DNA of 64,000 nucleotides, taken from Staphylococcus warneri. Lineage in GTDB: Bacteria > Bacillota > Bacilli > Staphylococcales > Staphylococcaceae. Positions 52,268 through 63,794 of this stretch are shown piece after piece. The stretch lies in contig NZ_LR134269.1 of the NCBI RefSeq assembly GCF_900636385.1, positions 1,488,001 through 1,552,000 on the forward strand, written 5' to 3'. The notes under the pieces were generated by a model. It saw only the letters and a list, made by a program, of their open reading frames with translations. It was not told the DNA's origin and ran no database searches. Within the stretch, counting starts at the first letter, position 1. Each line of letters opens with the position of its first letter. The position numbers were made by a program, and so were the translations under genes.

Positions 52268-53575
52268 TTATAAAGTCTTTTTATAATTTTCAAGATATTC
52301 TAATGCACGATTTGCTTGTGTTTCATATCTTTCTTTTTTATCTTTAATTCTCTTTTCTAATGATGGTAATAAACCAAAGTTGGCATTCATTGGTTGGAAG
52401 TTCTTTTCATTTTTAGCATGTGAAATATAATAAGCCATACTACCAATCATTGTTTCTCTAGGGAAAATAACCTCACCTTTATCTAGTAATTTATGTGCTA
52501 AGTTAATCCCTGAAACTAATCCGCTTGCTGCACTTTCAACGTAACCTTCCACACCAGTCATTTGTCCTGCAAAGTAAATATTTTCATGACCAATTAATTC
52601 ATACTTTTCGTTTAAGACATCTGGTGAATTAATAAATGTGTTTCTATGCATTACACCATAACGTACAATATCTACATTTTCTAATCCTGGGATTAATTTA
52701 ATAACTTCCTTTTGCGCACCCCATTTTAAATGTGTTTGGAAACCAACAATATTATATAACGTGCCCGCTGCATCATCTTGTCTTAATTGAACAACCGCAA
52801 ATGGACGTTTACCTGTTTTAGGATCTTCTAATCCAACTGGTTTCATTGGCCCAAAAAGCAATGTTTTTCTACCGCGTTCTGCCATGACTTCAAACGGCAT
52901 ACAGCCTTCAAAATATTTTTCTTTTTCAAATTCATTAACTGGTGCGACTTCCGCTTCTAATACAGTATTATAAAAACGATCAAACTCTTCTTCGGTCATC
53001 GGACAGTTTAAATATGCTGCTTCTCCTTTATCATATCTAGATTTTAAATAAACTTTATCCATATCTATTGAATCTTTTTCGATGATAGGTGCTGCAGCAT
53101 CATAGAAGTACAATTGATCTTTGCCTGTAATATCTACGATTTCTTGTGCTAAATTTTCTGTAGTAAGTGGTCCAGTAGCAATGATTGTATATCCTTCTGG
53201 AATACTGTGAACTTCCTGATTTAAAACTGTCACATTGTGATGATTTCTAAGTGTGTCAGTGATATAACCAGCAAAGTCATGTCTATCAACTGCAAGAGCG
53301 CCTCCTGCTGGTACTCTAGCTTTATCTGCAGCCTGTATAATTAAAGAATCTAAGCGTCTCATCTCTTCTTTCAATACACCTACAGCATTTGTAAGTGCAT
53401 TACCTCTTAATGAGTTTGAACATACTAACTCTGCAAATTTATCTGTATGATGCGCAGGTGTTTGTTTAACTGGGCGCATTTCTATTAAATTAACTTTAAT
53501 TCCTCTTTCTGCTAATTGATATGCAGCTTCGGAACCAGCTAAACCAGCACCAACTACATTGACTGTTTGTGTCAT
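52268..53575 (-). CDS. trmFO: Methylenetetrahydrofolate--tRNA-(uracil-5-)-methyltransferase TrmFO
   Basis: Folate/FAD-dependent enzyme making T54 in tRNA. FAD-binding [10 protein letters not shown] near residue 8, [15 protein letters not shown] near 53-67 and the C-terminal [18 protein letters not shown]. The ATG at 53575 follows GGAGG and gives 435 residues; the open frame extends 38 codons upstream with no initiation site. Confidence 0.96.
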   Translation of the reverse strand: MTQTVNVVGAGLAGSEAAYQLAERGIKVNLIEMRPVKQTPAHHTDKFAELVCSNSLRGNALTNAVGVLKEEMRRLDSLIIQAADKARVPAGGALAVDRHDFAGYITDTLRNHHNVTVLNQEVHSIPEGYTIIATGPLTTENLAQEIVDITGKDQLYFYDAAAPIIEKDSIDMDKVYLKSRYDKGEAAYLNCPMTEEEFDRFYNTVLEAEVAPVNEFEKEKYFEGCMPFEVMAERGRKTLLFGPMKPVGLEDPKTGKRPFAVVQLRQDDAAGTLYNIVGFQTHLKWGAQKEVIKLIPGLENVDIVRYGVMHRNTFINSPDVLNEKYELIGHENIYFAGQMTGVEGYVESAASGLVSGINLAHKLLDKGEVIFPRETMIGSMAYYISHAKNEKNFQPMNANFGLLPSLEKRIKDKKERYETQANRALEYLENYKKTL

Positions 53576-53640
53576 GCTTATGCCTCCTGTAGACTTCTTT
53601 TGGTTATATTTTAACGATTTATGGTCTTTATTTAAACTAT

Positions 53641-53678
53641 AAAAATAGCTCGCACAACTTGATTGTGTAGCTATTTTT
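53641..53678. terminator. Bidirectional terminator after topA
   Basis: AAAAATAGCT...CACAA pairs with TTGTG.AGCTATTTTT; A/T runs on both sides. Within 14 bp of the topA stop. Confidence 0.85.
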
Positions 53679-53691
53679 ATATAAGTCATAT

Positions 53692-55761
53692 CTATTTTTG
53701 TACTTCTTCTTTGTAATCACAATTTGAACAAGTGACTTGGCTGCTTCGACCTTTTTTCTTATCAACGAGATAATGATTACATTTTGGACAATCTCTACCT
53801 ACCGGTTTATCCCATGAAATGAAATCACATTCTGGGTAATTTGAACAACCATAAAAAATTCTATTTTTCTTAGATTTACGTTCAACTACTTCTCCATCTT
53901 TACATGTAGGACACTTAACACCGATAGTCTTCACGATTGCTTTTGTATTTCGACAATCTGGGAAGTTGGAACATGCTATAAATTTTCCGTATCTTCCCAT
54001 TTTGATAACCATTGGAGAGCCACAAACTTCACAGTCTTCTCCAGCAGGTTCATCTTTTATCTCGATTTTTTCCATTTCTTCTTCAGCACGTTCAACATCT
54101 TGTTTGAAACTATTGTAGAAGTCACCAACAACTTTTCGCCAATTCATGTCACCTTCTGCAATTTTATCAAGTAATGTCTCCATATTAACTGTGAATTCAA
54201 CATCGATAATTTCTGGGAAGTATTCTTTCACTTGTTCATAAACAATTTCACCCAATTCAGTTGGCATAAAACGTTTACTTTCAAGTTTAACGTAGTTACG
54301 TTTTTGAATTGTATCTATCGTTGGTGCATACGTCGAAGGTCGTCCAATTTTTAATTCTTCTAACGTTTTAACTAATCGTGCTTCCGTATATCTCGGTGGT
54401 GGCTGTGTAAAATGTTGTGCTGGTTCAATTTGTGTAGCTGTGACTTTATCACCTTGCTCTAATTTAGGTAATTTATTTTCTTTATCACTGTCTTTGTCAT
54501 CTTTAGTTTCAACATATAATGTCATGAAACCTTTAAATTTTATTGTCTGACCATTAGCTCTGAATTTAATATCATTTTGAGTGACATCTAAAGCAATAGT
54601 ATCTAAAATAGCTGGAGCCATTTGACTTGCCACAAAACGTTCCCATATCAATTTATATAATCGATGTTGATCACGTGTTAAGAACGATTTCATTTCTTCT
54701 GGTGTTCTTAATGTGCTTGTAGGTCTAATAGCTTCATGGGCATCTTGATCCCCTTGTTTACCAGATGCTTTTCTTTTAGATACGTATTCATTGCCATACT
54801 TATCAATGATATAATTTTTAGCTTCTGATTTAGCTTGATCTGAGATACGTGTTGAATCAGTACGCATATAGGTAATTAAACCAACTGTTCCTTGTCGCTT
54901 CAAATCAATACCTTCATAAAGTTGTTGCGCAATCATCATTGTTTTACGCGCTTTAAAATTCAATTTACGTGCTGCTTCTTGTTGAAGCGTAGATGTTGTA
55001 AATGGATTAGCTGGATTACGTGTTTTTTCTTTTTTATTAACGTTTGTTATTTCAAACTCGTCTCCATCTAGCGCTGCAGTAATCTTTTCAACATCTTCTT
55101 TTTTATTTAATTTATATGGTTTATTTTTATAATGAAGGAATTTGGCAGTAAATTTAGACTTTTTATATCTAAACTCACCTTCAATTGTCCAATATTCTTC
55201 TGGTTTAAAGTTTCTTATTTCATTTTCTCTATCAATAACAAGTTTCAATGCTACAGATTGTACACGTCCTGCTGATAAACCTTTTTTAACTTTCTTCCAT
55301 AATACAGGAGAAATATTATAACCTACTAATCTATCAAGTATACGACGTGCTTGTTGCGCATCTACTAGATCCATTTCAATACCTCTAGGGTGTTTGAAAC
55401 TATCTTTGACTGCATCTTTTGTTATTTCATTAAATACAACTCTGTTTTCTTTTGAATCTTCTAATTCTAATATTTTTGACAAATGCCAAGCAATCGCTTC
55501 ACCTTCGCGGTCCGGGTCACTAGCTAGAAAAACTTTTTTAGCTTTTTTCGCATGCTTTTTCAATTCTTTTACAACAGGACCTTTACCACGTATTGTTATA
55601 TATTTGGGTTCATAGTTATCTTCAGTGTCCACGCCCATTTGACTTCTAGGTAAATCACGAACGTGTCCCATTGAAGCAATAACTTTATATCTTTTTCCTA
55701 AATACTTTTCAATGGTTTTAGCTTTTGCAGGCGACTCAACTATGACTAAATTATCTGCCAA
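53692..55761 (-). CDS. topA: DNA topoisomerase I
   Basis: Type IA topoisomerase relaxing negative supercoils. Toprim domain (about 1-115, with [12 protein letters not shown]), the catalytic tyrosine in TYMRTDSTR near 298, and three C-terminal zinc-finger-type repeats (CEVCGSPM...[15 protein letters not shown]...CSNYPEC, CPKCNHY...CSNC). 689 residues. The start is TTG with GGGGGAAA upstream. 183 bp separate it from dprA. Confidence 0.97.
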   Translation of the reverse strand: MADNLVIVESPAKAKTIEKYLGKRYKVIASMGHVRDLPRSQMGVDTEDNYEPKYITIRGKGPVVKELKKHAKKAKKVFLASDPDREGEAIAWHLSKILELEDSKENRVVFNEITKDAVKDSFKHPRGIEMDLVDAQQARRILDRLVGYNISPVLWKKVKKGLSAGRVQSVALKLVIDRENEIRNFKPEEYWTIEGEFRYKKSKFTAKFLHYKNKPYKLNKKEDVEKITAALDGDEFEITNVNKKEKTRNPANPFTTSTLQQEAARKLNFKARKTMMIAQQLYEGIDLKRQGTVGLITYMRTDSTRISDQAKSEAKNYIIDKYGNEYVSKRKASGKQGDQDAHEAIRPTSTLRTPEEMKSFLTRDQHRLYKLIWERFVASQMAPAILDTIALDVTQNDIKFRANGQTIKFKGFMTLYVETKDDKDSDKENKLPKLEQGDKVTATQIEPAQHFTQPPPRYTEARLVKTLEELKIGRPSTYAPTIDTIQKRNYVKLESKRFMPTELGEIVYEQVKEYFPEIIDVEFTVNMETLLDKIAEGDMNWRKVVGDFYNSFKQDVERAEEEMEKIEIKDEPAGEDCEVCGSPMVIKMGRYGKFIACSNFPDCRNTKAIVKTIGVKCPTCKDGEVVERKSKKNRIFYGCSNYPECDFISWDKPVGRDCPKCNHYLVDKKKGRSSQVTCSNCDYKEEVQK

Positions 55762-55944
55762 AGTGATTTCCCCCTTGCTAATCTAATTACTAAAGATAAA
55801 TGATAAACGTTTAATTTTGTTTTTGTCAATGTTTTAATATTTTATCAAGCATTTTGTTTTAACTTTTATTTAATTTTCCATTCATTTCTTTAATGATTTT
55901 AATCCATTTTCTTAAAGTCTAATTGTCTCACACTAACTATTTTA

Positions 55945-56820
55945 TCAATTTAAATAGTCTTGTAAAATGTCTTCAGCACTAACGACCATAGAAGCTCCTT
56001 CTTGATGCAATAATAGATTTCCTTTTGTTTTTGAATCAAATAATTTACCCGGTAAAACATACACATTTCTATTTTGTTCTAATGCACAATCAACTGTGAT
56101 TCTGCTACCACTTCTTTCATTTGATTCAGTTAATAATACACCTTTTGATAATCCACTAATAATCCTATTTCTTTCTGGAAACTTATACTTAGCAATTGGC
56201 GAAAATGGTGGGTACTCCGAAATAACTAACCCCTTTTCTTCAATATTTTTTCTTAATGAAACTAAGTTTCTAGGATAATAATAATGGTGACCAAACCCTA
56301 ATACTGCAATGGTTGATAAATCGATTTTCAAGGCTTGTATGTGTGCTTCACTATCGGCACCTTCTGCTAACCCAGAAATAATCGTAATATTTTTTTCTTT
56401 AAATGAAGGAAAAAGATATTGTAGTGCTTCTTGCGTATAATTTGAACATTTCCTAGCACCAACAATTGCCAAAGTTTGATTACTTAAAAATAATTTCTTA
56501 TCTCCCTTATAAAATAGAACAAATGGATAATCATAGATTTCTTTTAATAAATAAGGATAATCTTCGTCGAAAAAAGTGATATATTTTACATGTAATTGTC
56601 GAAGAATTTTCATAATTTCTACTATATTTATTTGTTTATATTTATGAAATTTTGATAAAAGCGTAGGATGATGTTGAGTAATCCAATATAATAATGAAAT
56701 TTCTTGTTCATTAGAAGTCATTTGGAAAATATGAGGGTTGTACCGATAAAATTGATGGATTTGTGAGGTTGTAAAATGTGACCAGTATAATTTAGGTAAA
56801 AAGTTTTCGTTCAAATTCAT
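55945..56820 (-). CDS. dprA: DNA-processing protein DprA
   Basis: Loads RecA on incoming single-stranded DNA during transformation. Rossmann-like domain with AIVGARKCSNYT near 117-128, ISGLAEGADSEAH near 149-161 and RNRIISGLSKGVLLTE near 216-231. 291 residues; the N-terminal extension is short. The whole competence machinery is not in this window. Confidence 0.94.
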   Translation of the reverse strand: MNLNENFLPKLYWSHFTTSQIHQFYRYNPHIFQMTSNEQEISLLYWITQHHPTLLSKFHKYKQINIVEIMKILRQLHVKYITFFDEDYPYLLKEIYDYPFVLFYKGDKKLFLSNQTLAIVGARKCSNYTQEALQYLFPSFKEKNITIISGLAEGADSEAHIQALKIDLSTIAVLGFGHHYYYPRNLVSLRKNIEEKGLVISEYPPFSPIAKYKFPERNRIISGLSKGVLLTESNERSGSRITVDCALEQNRNVYVLPGKLFDSKTKGNLLLHQEGASMVVSAEDILQDYLN

Positions 56821-57000
56821 TACTCCTTTAGCTCAATTATACAAAGAAATAACTCATTAAAACATTACAGTTAACAAACATCTTAATACGATTTGTAATG
56901 AACTTTTAAGAAGTAAAATCATCATTTCTTTATACACCTGAAATGAAATATGGCCGTAAAATGAATAGTAAGAATATAAATTTAATATGCGCACAAAAAA

Positions 57001-57031
57001 AGCTTAGACACTCATATAAAGTGTCTAAGCT
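57001..57031 (-). terminator. Terminator after sucD
   Basis: Perfect 12-bp stem AGCTTAGACACT/AGTGTCTAAGCT, followed by seven T's on the minus strand. Confidence 0.92.
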
Positions 57032-57054
57032 CATTACATACATTATTCGTACGA

Positions 57055-57960
57055 TTATTTTACAGTTAATAATTCGTCATAAATACCAGCTTTTTTAGCT
57101 GCTTCGATTAATGTTGTACCAATTTCAGAAGGTGTGTCAGCAGTTTCTACACCACAACTATTTAAAGTTTTAATTTTTTCAGATGCAGTACCTTTACCAC
57201 CAGAGATAATCGCACCAGCATGGCCCATACGTTTTCCTGGAGGTGCTGTTTGACCACCAATGAATCCTACTACTGGTTTAGTCATATTAGCTTTAATCCA
57301 TTCAGCTGCTTCTTCTTCAGCTGTACCACCGATTTCACCAATCATAACAACAGCTTTTGTTTCTGGATCTTCATTGAATGCTTTTAATACATCGATGAAG
57401 TTAGTACCGTTAACTGGGTCGCCACCGATACCTACAGCAGTTGTTTGGCCAATACCTTCTTCAGTTAATTGGTGAACTGCTTCATAAGTTAATGTACCTG
57501 AACGAGATACAACACCTACGTGACCTTTTTTGTGGATGTAACCTGGCATAATACCAATTTTACATTCATCTGCTGTGATAACACCTGGGCAGTTTGGTCC
57601 TACTAAACGTGTTTTTCTGCCTTGTAAATAACGTTTAACTTTAACCATATCTACAACAGGAATATGTTCAGTAATACAAATAACCATGTCTAATTCAGCA
57701 TCAGCAGCTTCTAAAATAGAGTCTGCAGCAAATGGTGCAGGCACGTAAACTACTGATACATTAGCACCAGTTTCTTGTTTTGCTTCTTCTACAGTATTGA
57801 ATACTGGAACACCTTCTACTACTTGTCCACCTTTACCAGGTGTTACCCCTGCGACAATTTGTGTTCCATAATCTAACATTTGTTTTGTATGGAAAAGGGC
57901 AGTAGACCCTGTAATACCTTGTACCATTACTTTAGTATTTTTATCTATAAATACACTCAT
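57055..57960 (-). CDS. sucD: Succinate--CoA ligase [ADP-forming] subunit alpha
   Basis: TCA-cycle enzyme interconverting succinyl-CoA and succinate with ADP phosphorylation. N-terminal CoA-binding domain with [11 protein letters not shown] near 14-24 and GPNCPGV near 121, and the phosphorylated histidine H247 in [10 protein letters not shown]. 301 residues. 21 bp after sucC. Confidence 0.97.
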   Translation of the reverse strand: MSVFIDKNTKVMVQGITGSTALFHTKQMLDYGTQIVAGVTPGKGGQVVEGVPVFNTVEEAKQETGANVSVVYVPAPFAADSILEAADAELDMVICITEHIPVVDMVKVKRYLQGRKTRLVGPNCPGVITADECKIGIMPGYIHKKGHVGVVSRSGTLTYEAVHQLTEEGIGQTTAVGIGGDPVNGTNFIDVLKAFNEDPETKAVVMIGEIGGTAEEEAAEWIKANMTKPVVGFIGGQTAPPGKRMGHAGAIISGGKGTASEKIKTLNSCGVETADTPSEIGTTLIEAAKKAGIYDELLTVK

Positions 57961-57981
57961 CTTAGTGTTCCCATCCTTTCC

Positions 57982-59148
57982 TTATGATTCTTTCACAAGT
58001 TTAACAATTTTTTGAGCGCCTTCAGCCATAGTAGCTGCTGGTTCAATCGCTAAACCTGAATCATTTAAGATTTCTTTACCGCGTTCTACGTTAGTACCTT
58101 CTAAACGTACTACAAGTGGTAAAGTTAACTCTACTTCTTTAACTGCTGCAACAATACCTTCAGCAATGACGTCACATTTCATGATTCCACCAAAGATATT
58201 TACAAAGATACCTTTAACATGTTCATCACCTAAGATGATTTTGAATGCTTCAGTAACTTTTTCTTTAGTAGCACCGCCACCAACGTCTAAGAAGTTAGCC
58301 GGATTTCCACCAAAATGATTGATTGTATCCATTGTAGCCATGGCTAAACCTGCGCCATTAACCATACAACCAATATCTCCATCTAAAGCAATATATGATA
58401 AATCATATTTAGATGCTTCGATTTCTTTTGGATCTTCTTCTTCTAAGTCTCTTAATTCCATAATGTCTTTATGTCTGAATAAAGCGTTATCATCGAAATT
58501 AAGTTTAGCATCCAATGCTAAAACATCACCGTCACCAGTAGTTACTAGTGGGTTAATTTCAACGATTGAACAATCTTTTTCAATGAATACATTGTAAAGT
58601 GAAATTAAGAATTTCGCTGCTTTATTAATTGATTCTTTTGGAATATTAATATTGAAAGCAATTCTACGTGCTTGGTAAGGTGATAAACCTACAACCGGAT
58701 CAATTGTTTCTTTAAAGATTTTTTCAGGTGTTTTAGCAGCTACTTCTTCAATTTCAGTACCGCCTTCTTCTGAAGCCATTAAAGTCACTTTATCAGTAGC
58801 ACGATCAATTACAAAACCTACATAATATTCTTTTTGAATATCGCAACCTTGTTCGATATATAAGCGTTTCACTTCTTTACCTTCAGGTCCTGTTTGATGT
58901 GTAACTAATTGTTTACCTAATAATTCATTAGCGTAAGTTTCAACTTCAGATAGTGATTTTGCAATTTTAACACCGCCTGCTTTACCTCTACCCCCAGCGT
59001 GTATTTGTGCTTTAACCACATATACATCTGAATCTAATTCTTTCGCTTTTTCCACCGCTTCTTCAGCAGTAAATGCTACTCGTCCTTCTGGAACGGCTAC
59101 GCCCATTGAACGAAATATTTCTTTACCTTGATACTCGTGGATATTCAT
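57982..59148 (-). CDS. sucC: Succinate--CoA ligase [ADP-forming] subunit beta
   Basis: ATP-grasp subunit, 388 residues, starting [30 protein letters not shown] near 47-60 belongs to the nucleotide site, EINPL near 197 and [12 protein letters not shown] near 317 are conserved. Strong AGGAGG site and a strong promoter carrying a cre-like sequence. Confidence 0.97.
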   Translation of the reverse strand: MNIHEYQGKEIFRSMGVAVPEGRVAFTAEEAVEKAKELDSDVYVVKAQIHAGGRGKAGGVKIAKSLSEVETYANELLGKQLVTHQTGPEGKEVKRLYIEQGCDIQKEYYVGFVIDRATDKVTLMASEEGGTEIEEVAAKTPEKIFKETIDPVVGLSPYQARRIAFNINIPKESINKAAKFLISLYNVFIEKDCSIVEINPLVTTGDGDVLALDAKLNFDDNALFRHKDIMELRDLEEEDPKEIEASKYDLSYIALDGDIGCMVNGAGLAMATMDTINHFGGNPANFLDVGGGATKEKVTEAFKIILGDEHVKGIFVNIFGGIMKCDVIAEGIVAAVKEVELTLPLVVRLEGTNVERGKEILNDSGLAIEPAATMAEGAQKIVKLVKES

Positions 59149-59186
59149 CTTCCATCCTCCTGTTTCTTAGGTTAAGTTCCCTTTTA

Positions 59187-59215
59187 ATTATAAAAAATGA
59201 AAGCGTTATTGTAAA
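59187..59215 (-). promoter_or_regulatory. Sigma-A promoter of sucCD
   Basis: Minus-strand -35 TTTACA (59210-59215), 17-bp spacer, perfect -10 TATAAT (59187-59192). Confidence 0.85.
59198..59211. promoter_or_regulatory. cre-like site (CcpA) inside the sucCD promoter
   Basis: TGAAAGCGTTATTG fits TGWNANCGNTNWCA at 12 of 14 positions, the misses being the last two. It overlaps the -35 to -10 spacer. Confidence 0.5.
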
Positions 59216-59255
59216 CTGATACACCATCTTTTTTGCAATTAATTTAAAATTCAAA

Positions 59256-60026
59256 CTATTGTAAGATTGATTTTATCGGTTCAAAAGTTTTACGATGTTC
59301 TGATATGACACCATTTTGAGCAATACCTTCAAGATGAGCTTTAGTACCATAACCAACATTATTTTCAAAATCATAACCGGGATATTGTTTCGCTATATCC
59401 TTCATATAGTTATCTCGGTACTCTTTAGCCATAATACTTGCAGCTGCAATAGATACACTTTTAGCATCACCTTTAATAATCGACGTTTGATTAATCTCAT
59501 TATCTAAAGTCATCGCATCAATTAATAAATGCGTTGGTTGAACCTTTAATTGATCAATGGCACGTTGCATAGCCAATCGTGTTGCTTGATAGATATTCAT
59601 TTCATCAATTTCTGCTGATGTAGCAATACCATATGCATAATCTGTCACACCATCTATTAATTGTTGATTCAAGACAGCTCTATTTTTAGCAGATACTTTT
59701 TTAGAATCGTTAAGACCTAAATATCGATGGCCTGGATTTAAAATCACTGCACATGCCACGACTGGTCCAGCTAGTGGACCTCTTCCGACTTCATCAATAC
59801 CGCATATAAATGCTTTACTATTTTGAGCTAAAATATCATTTTCATACAAATTCATTTCTTCATAATTTCGAATTAATGTTAATTCTTTTTCTAATTGTTT
59901 TTTTCGTGAGGTAATTGCTTTTTGAACACCTTTACGGTCATCGTTATTACATTCGTGTTGTTCAAGGACTTCTAACGAATCAATTTGATCAATAATTGAT
60001 TTTATTTCTTTAATTGTTTTAGCCAT
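59256..60026 (-). CDS. rnhB: Ribonuclease HII
   Basis: Removes ribonucleotides from DNA and RNA of RNA-DNA hybrids. Metal-binding GIDEVGRG (D78, E79), LLIDAMTLD near 170 and [21 protein letters not shown]. The ATG at 60026 aligns with the start of staphylococcal relatives (MxxTIKE); a GTG four codons upstream is possible. Overlaps the end of rbgA by eight bases. Confidence 0.95.
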   Translation of the reverse strand: MAKTIKEIKSIIDQIDSLEVLEQHECNNDDRKGVQKAITSRKKQLEKELTLIRNYEEMNLYENDILAQNSKAFICGIDEVGRGPLAGPVVACAVILNPGHRYLGLNDSKKVSAKNRAVLNQQLIDGVTDYAYGIATSAEIDEMNIYQATRLAMQRAIDQLKVQPTHLLIDAMTLDNEINQTSIIKGDAKSVSIAAASIMAKEYRDNYMKDIAKQYPGYDFENNVGYGTKAHLEGIAQNGVISEHRKTFEPIKSILQ

Positions 60027-60894
60027 GTTCAATGTCACGCTTCATTTCTTTATATATATCAAAACAATATGTGCCAATTTTAGCGTTACGGATTTCATAA
60101 ATAATAAGTTCAATAACTGCTTCATAATCCACTTCGTTACCCTTTTGTAAAAGACCCCTACGACGACCAATCGCATCAAACCATTCCAATATTCCAGCTT
60201 CTTCATCAACATCAATATTGTAATGCTTTTTTAATCCTTCTAAATCTTTTTCAATCATAAATTGAAGACCATAAATAGCTACTTCGTCTAGATGAACAAT
60301 GCTATCTTTAATTGCACCGGTTAGGCTTAATTTTTTACCTACCTCTTCATCTTCGAATTTTGGCCATAAAATCCCTGGTGTATCTAACAATTGTAAAGAA
60401 GTACCTACTTTAATCCATTGTTGTTGTTTCGTAACACCTGGTTTATTACCAGTTTGTGCAATACTACGATTTGCGAGCTTATTAATGAGCGTTGATTTAC
60501 CAACATTAGGTATACCAACAATCATTGCACGTATCGCTCTTGGTCTTAACCCTTTTGCTTTTTCACGATCAAATTTTTCTTTAGTAGCTTGTATAGCTGC
60601 TTTCTCAACATCTTTTAAATTTTTACCATGCTTCGCATCTACAGCAACTGGATAATACCCTTTCTCTTCGAAATATTGTTCCCATTTTTCTAGTTCTTTT
60701 AAGTTTGTCATATCTTTTTTATTTAAAATAACCACTCTAGGTTTTTGTTTAATTACTTCATCAATCATTGGATTTCTTGAGCTATACGGAATACGAGCAT
60801 CGACAAGTTCAAACACTACGTCAACTTTTTTTAATTGCTCACTTACTTCCCTTTTGGCTTTAGCCATATGTCCTGGATACCATTGAATTGCCAT
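60019..60894 (-). CDS. rbgA: Ribosome biogenesis GTPase RbgA (YlqF)
   Basis: Circularly permuted GTPase required for late 50S assembly. G4 NKKD (near 58) precedes G1 GIPNVGKST (near 126-134) and G3 DTPG (near 172), and the C-terminal RNA-binding helical domain follows. The ATG at 60894 follows AAGGTG. A TATAAT -10 lies at 60945-60950 but without a good -35. The intergenic stretch up to 61193 (299 bp) also contains an imperfect TAAGAT...ATCTTA inverted repeat at about 61028-61051. Confidence 0.95.
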   Translation of the reverse strand: MAIQWYPGHMAKAKREVSEQLKKVDVVFELVDARIPYSSRNPMIDEVIKQKPRVVILNKKDMTNLKELEKWEQYFEEKGYYPVAVDAKHGKNLKDVEKAAIQATKEKFDREKAKGLRPRAIRAMIVGIPNVGKSTLINKLANRSIAQTGNKPGVTKQQQWIKVGTSLQLLDTPGILWPKFEDEEVGKKLSLTGAIKDSIVHLDEVAIYGLQFMIEKDLEGLKKHYNIDVDEEAGILEWFDAIGRRRGLLQKGNEVDYEAVIELIIYEIRNAKIGTYCFDIYKEMKRDIEHG

Positions 60895-61193
60895 CGTTAT
60901 CACCTTTCGTTACTATCAATTTTTCTAAAATACATATTGTTCAAATTATACGCTAACATCTTCATCTAGACTAGGTTTAGTTTAACACGATAAGCTTGTT
61001 AGACCATTTTACTTCATATTTTATATTTTAAGATTTTGTAAAATATCTTAAACAAAAGCATAAATACTTTTCATCATTCTTGCTATCACATACAATTTGA
61101 TAATAAGCATGACTTTAAACTAACATATAAACCAGTTTGATTTTGGTAGTGTAAAACATGCTTATGTTATATATATGCAATTAGGAGTAAGAC

Positions 61194-63794
61194 ATGAAAA
61201 AATCACTTAAATACATATTCATATTCGTACTTTTATCACTTGTTGGTCATAGCTACGTTATATATAAATTTTATCATGATGGCATACTTTTTACCGGACC
61301 TAATGATGGTATGGAACAAATGGTTCCTATCCAAATGTTTCTATTCAATCAATGGAGTCACGGTAACTGGTTTTATTCATCAGATTTTGGATTAGGTGGC
61401 GACTTCTTCACCGATTTAAGCTATTACTTTTCTACAAATATACTTTTTATTATCAACGCATTAGTCATTATGTTGTTAAAGTTAGTTATTCATTTAGACA
61501 CATCTCAACTATTATTTTGGATGAATAACGCACTTATCGTTTCAATTATCAAAGCAAGTATTGCACTTTATTGTACATATTTATTTGCAAAGCACCTGAC
61601 AAAACATCATCTTATTAGTCTACTCATGGCCTTTTTATTTGTGATCTCACCCTTATATTTTAGATTCACCGTATATTGGCCATTTTTCAGTGATGTTTTT
61701 ATTTTCATGCCTTTGTTACTTTTATCTATTGAACGATTTTTAAAAATGAAAAAATTAGGCTTATTTATTGTAACCATGTCGCTCATATTGATTAACAATT
61801 TTTATTTTGCCTATTACTTACTCATTATAGGCGCAGGTTATATCATTCTTAGAATCATCTTTAGACACCCTAACGATCTAGCCAGTCGTAAACAAGCGTT
61901 ATTCATCTTTGGTATCAGTGGATTTTTATCGTTAGGTAATAGCCTGTTTATTTTTTACCATAGTGTTCAAAGTTATTTAAATAATCGTAGAGCGCCATTC
62001 TCTGGTAAAGTACCTAACTTCGAACATCTAGATGCAAATACAAATTTATTTTTTGATAATTACTTAATCGTCATTTTATTTATAACTATCCAAGCTATTT
62101 TAAGTTTCAAATTATATAAACATTTTTATTATCGACTTTTTGCCATTTTAACAATTATATTTATATGTTTTAATTTCATTCCATTTATAGACCAATTATT
62201 TAATGGATTTTCTGCACCTCAAAAAAGATGGCATTTTATCATTGCATTTAACTCAGCAATTCTCATAGGCCTTTATGTAAAATATTTTAAAACTTTATCG
62301 ATTAAATCCTATCTCATAACTAATCTATTGGCTCAAAGTACTATATTTATTAGTGCAATTGCATATCATACATATGTTGCATGGATTATCTTGGTACCTA
62401 TCGTATCTATCATTGGTTTATGTATTTTAATTCTAAACGATAGAACGAGTCGTACTAAATTGACTTATCTATTTATCATTGCCATTTCATTACTTAATGT
62501 GATGGTGTCGTTTGTTTTTATAAAGAATCAGATATACTTTGAAGATCATAAAGATAGAGCAAATACGTTCTACCTTAATTCCAATATGTATAGTTCCGAA
62601 TTACAACGTGCATTAGTTAAGCAAATGAATCATTCTAAACGTAATGATGAGCGAATTGATTGGCGTGTCAATGAGCAAGACAACACACCTATGTACCAAC
62701 ATTTCAAAGGTTTAAGTTTGTATTCAAGTATCTTCCATCACAATATCCTCGATGATTATTATGATGATTTAAAGATTAACTTGGCTGAAGAATCACTGAG
62801 TCGTTATCAATCAACGAACGGTAGACAAAACATTGCCAGTCTATTTTCTATTAGATATGTCATGTTGAAAGATTATCAACATAATATTCCTAGTTACTTT
62901 AAAAAGGTGAAATCTGCAGGTCAATATTCAATTTACGAAAATACACTTAACCTACCTTCAGTTAAAGTTACAAATCATATTTATGATAAGGGATCTTTAA
63001 AGACACCTATTGATAGAGAGCATGCAATGTTAGATGGAGTCGTATTAGATAATAAAGGGGCAAATTATAATCAAAGGGCAAAAAATTTGTTAAATCAAGT
63101 TGATATATCGAGTCAAAACATTGTTAAATTAAATAAGCATCGTATTAAAGTAACTCAATCTTCAGGCAAAGTTAAGCTTCATTTACCTAAGAAATTACAA
63201 AAACGATACACTGATTTTTATTTAACGATGAAAATTAAAAGAGGTTTACCTGATAGTAATTATACGGTGAATATTAATCAATATAGTAACAATCGTCTGT
63301 ACAATGATTCTGTTTATAGAATTGGCGTCGATACACAACTTTACCGAACACAACCTGATAAGAATGGTGATATTACGATTCAACTATCACCAAAAGGCAC
63401 TTTCGATTTACAATTATTGAACCTAAATGGTGAAAATTATGATACGCTCAAAAAAGCACATCAATCCGCAAACTTTAATATGACATATCATGATATTAAA
63501 AATGGCGTTAAAGTTAATTTAGATAAACATTCCAAAGGCATGGCAACCATTAACATTCCTTATCGAAGCGGTATGAAAGCCTTTGTTGATGGAGAACAAG
63601 AAAAAGTTTATAAAGCCAATGGCATGATGACAGCAGTACCAGTAGATAAAAATGCAAAAACAATAGTCATAAAATATCAACCACCATTTTGGAATACAAT
63701 GATATTCATTTCGATTTCAAGCATTTTTATAAGTTGGTTATTCGTTAAATACATTTATCCTAAAAAGAGAAAGAAGAGGACACATAGTGTTTAA
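61194..63794 (+). CDS. yfhO: YfhO family multi-spanning membrane protein
   Basis: 866-residue protein with an N-terminal membrane helix, about a dozen further hydrophobic segments up to residue ~450, a large extracytoplasmic C-terminal domain (about 460-835) and a final membrane helix near 840-858 with a basic tail. The GPNDGMEQMVPIQMFLF loop near 35-51 and ADFGLGGDFFTDLSYY-type segment (SDFGLGGDFFTDLSYY) are the GT-C-like active-site region. In B. subtilis and S. aureus YfhO acts with CsbB and GtcA in glycosylation of lipoteichoic acid. AGGAG precedes the ATG. Acceptor and sugar here are inference; csbB and gtcA are not in the window. Confidence 0.88.
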   Translation: MKKSLKYIFIFVLLSLVGHSYVIYKFYHDGILFTGPNDGMEQMVPIQMFLFNQWSHGNWFYSSDFGLGGDFFTDLSYYFSTNILFIINALVIMLLKLVIHLDTSQLLFWMNNALIVSIIKASIALYCTYLFAKHLTKHHLISLLMAFLFVISPLYFRFTVYWPFFSDVFIFMPLLLLSIERFLKMKKLGLFIVTMSLILINNFYFAYYLLIIGAGYIILRIIFRHPNDLASRKQALFIFGISGFLSLGNSLFIFYHSVQSYLNNRRAPFSGKVPNFEHLDANTNLFFDNYLIVILFITIQAILSFKLYKHFYYRLFAILTIIFICFNFIPFIDQLFNGFSAPQKRWHFIIAFNSAILIGLYVKYFKTLSIKSYLITNLLAQSTIFISAIAYHTYVAWIILVPIVSIIGLCILILNDRTSRTKLTYLFIIAISLLNVMVSFVFIKNQIYFEDHKDRANTFYLNSNMYSSELQRALVKQMNHSKRNDERIDWRVNEQDNTPMYQHFKGLSLYSSIFHHNILDDYYDDLKINLAEESLSRYQSTNGRQNIASLFSIRYVMLKDYQHNIPSYFKKVKSAGQYSIYENTLNLPSVKVTNHIYDKGSLKTPIDREHAMLDGVVLDNKGANYNQRAKNLLNQVDISSQNIVKLNKHRIKVTQSSGKVKLHLPKKLQKRYTDFYLTMKIKRGLPDSNYTVNINQYSNNRLYNDSVYRIGVDTQLYRTQPDKNGDITIQLSPKGTFDLQLLNLNGENYDTLKKAHQSANFNMTYHDIKNGVKVNLDKHSKGMATINIPYRSGMKAFVDGEQEKVYKANGMMTAVPVDKNAKTIVIKYQPPFWNTMIFISISSIFISWLFVKYIYPKKRKKRTHSV

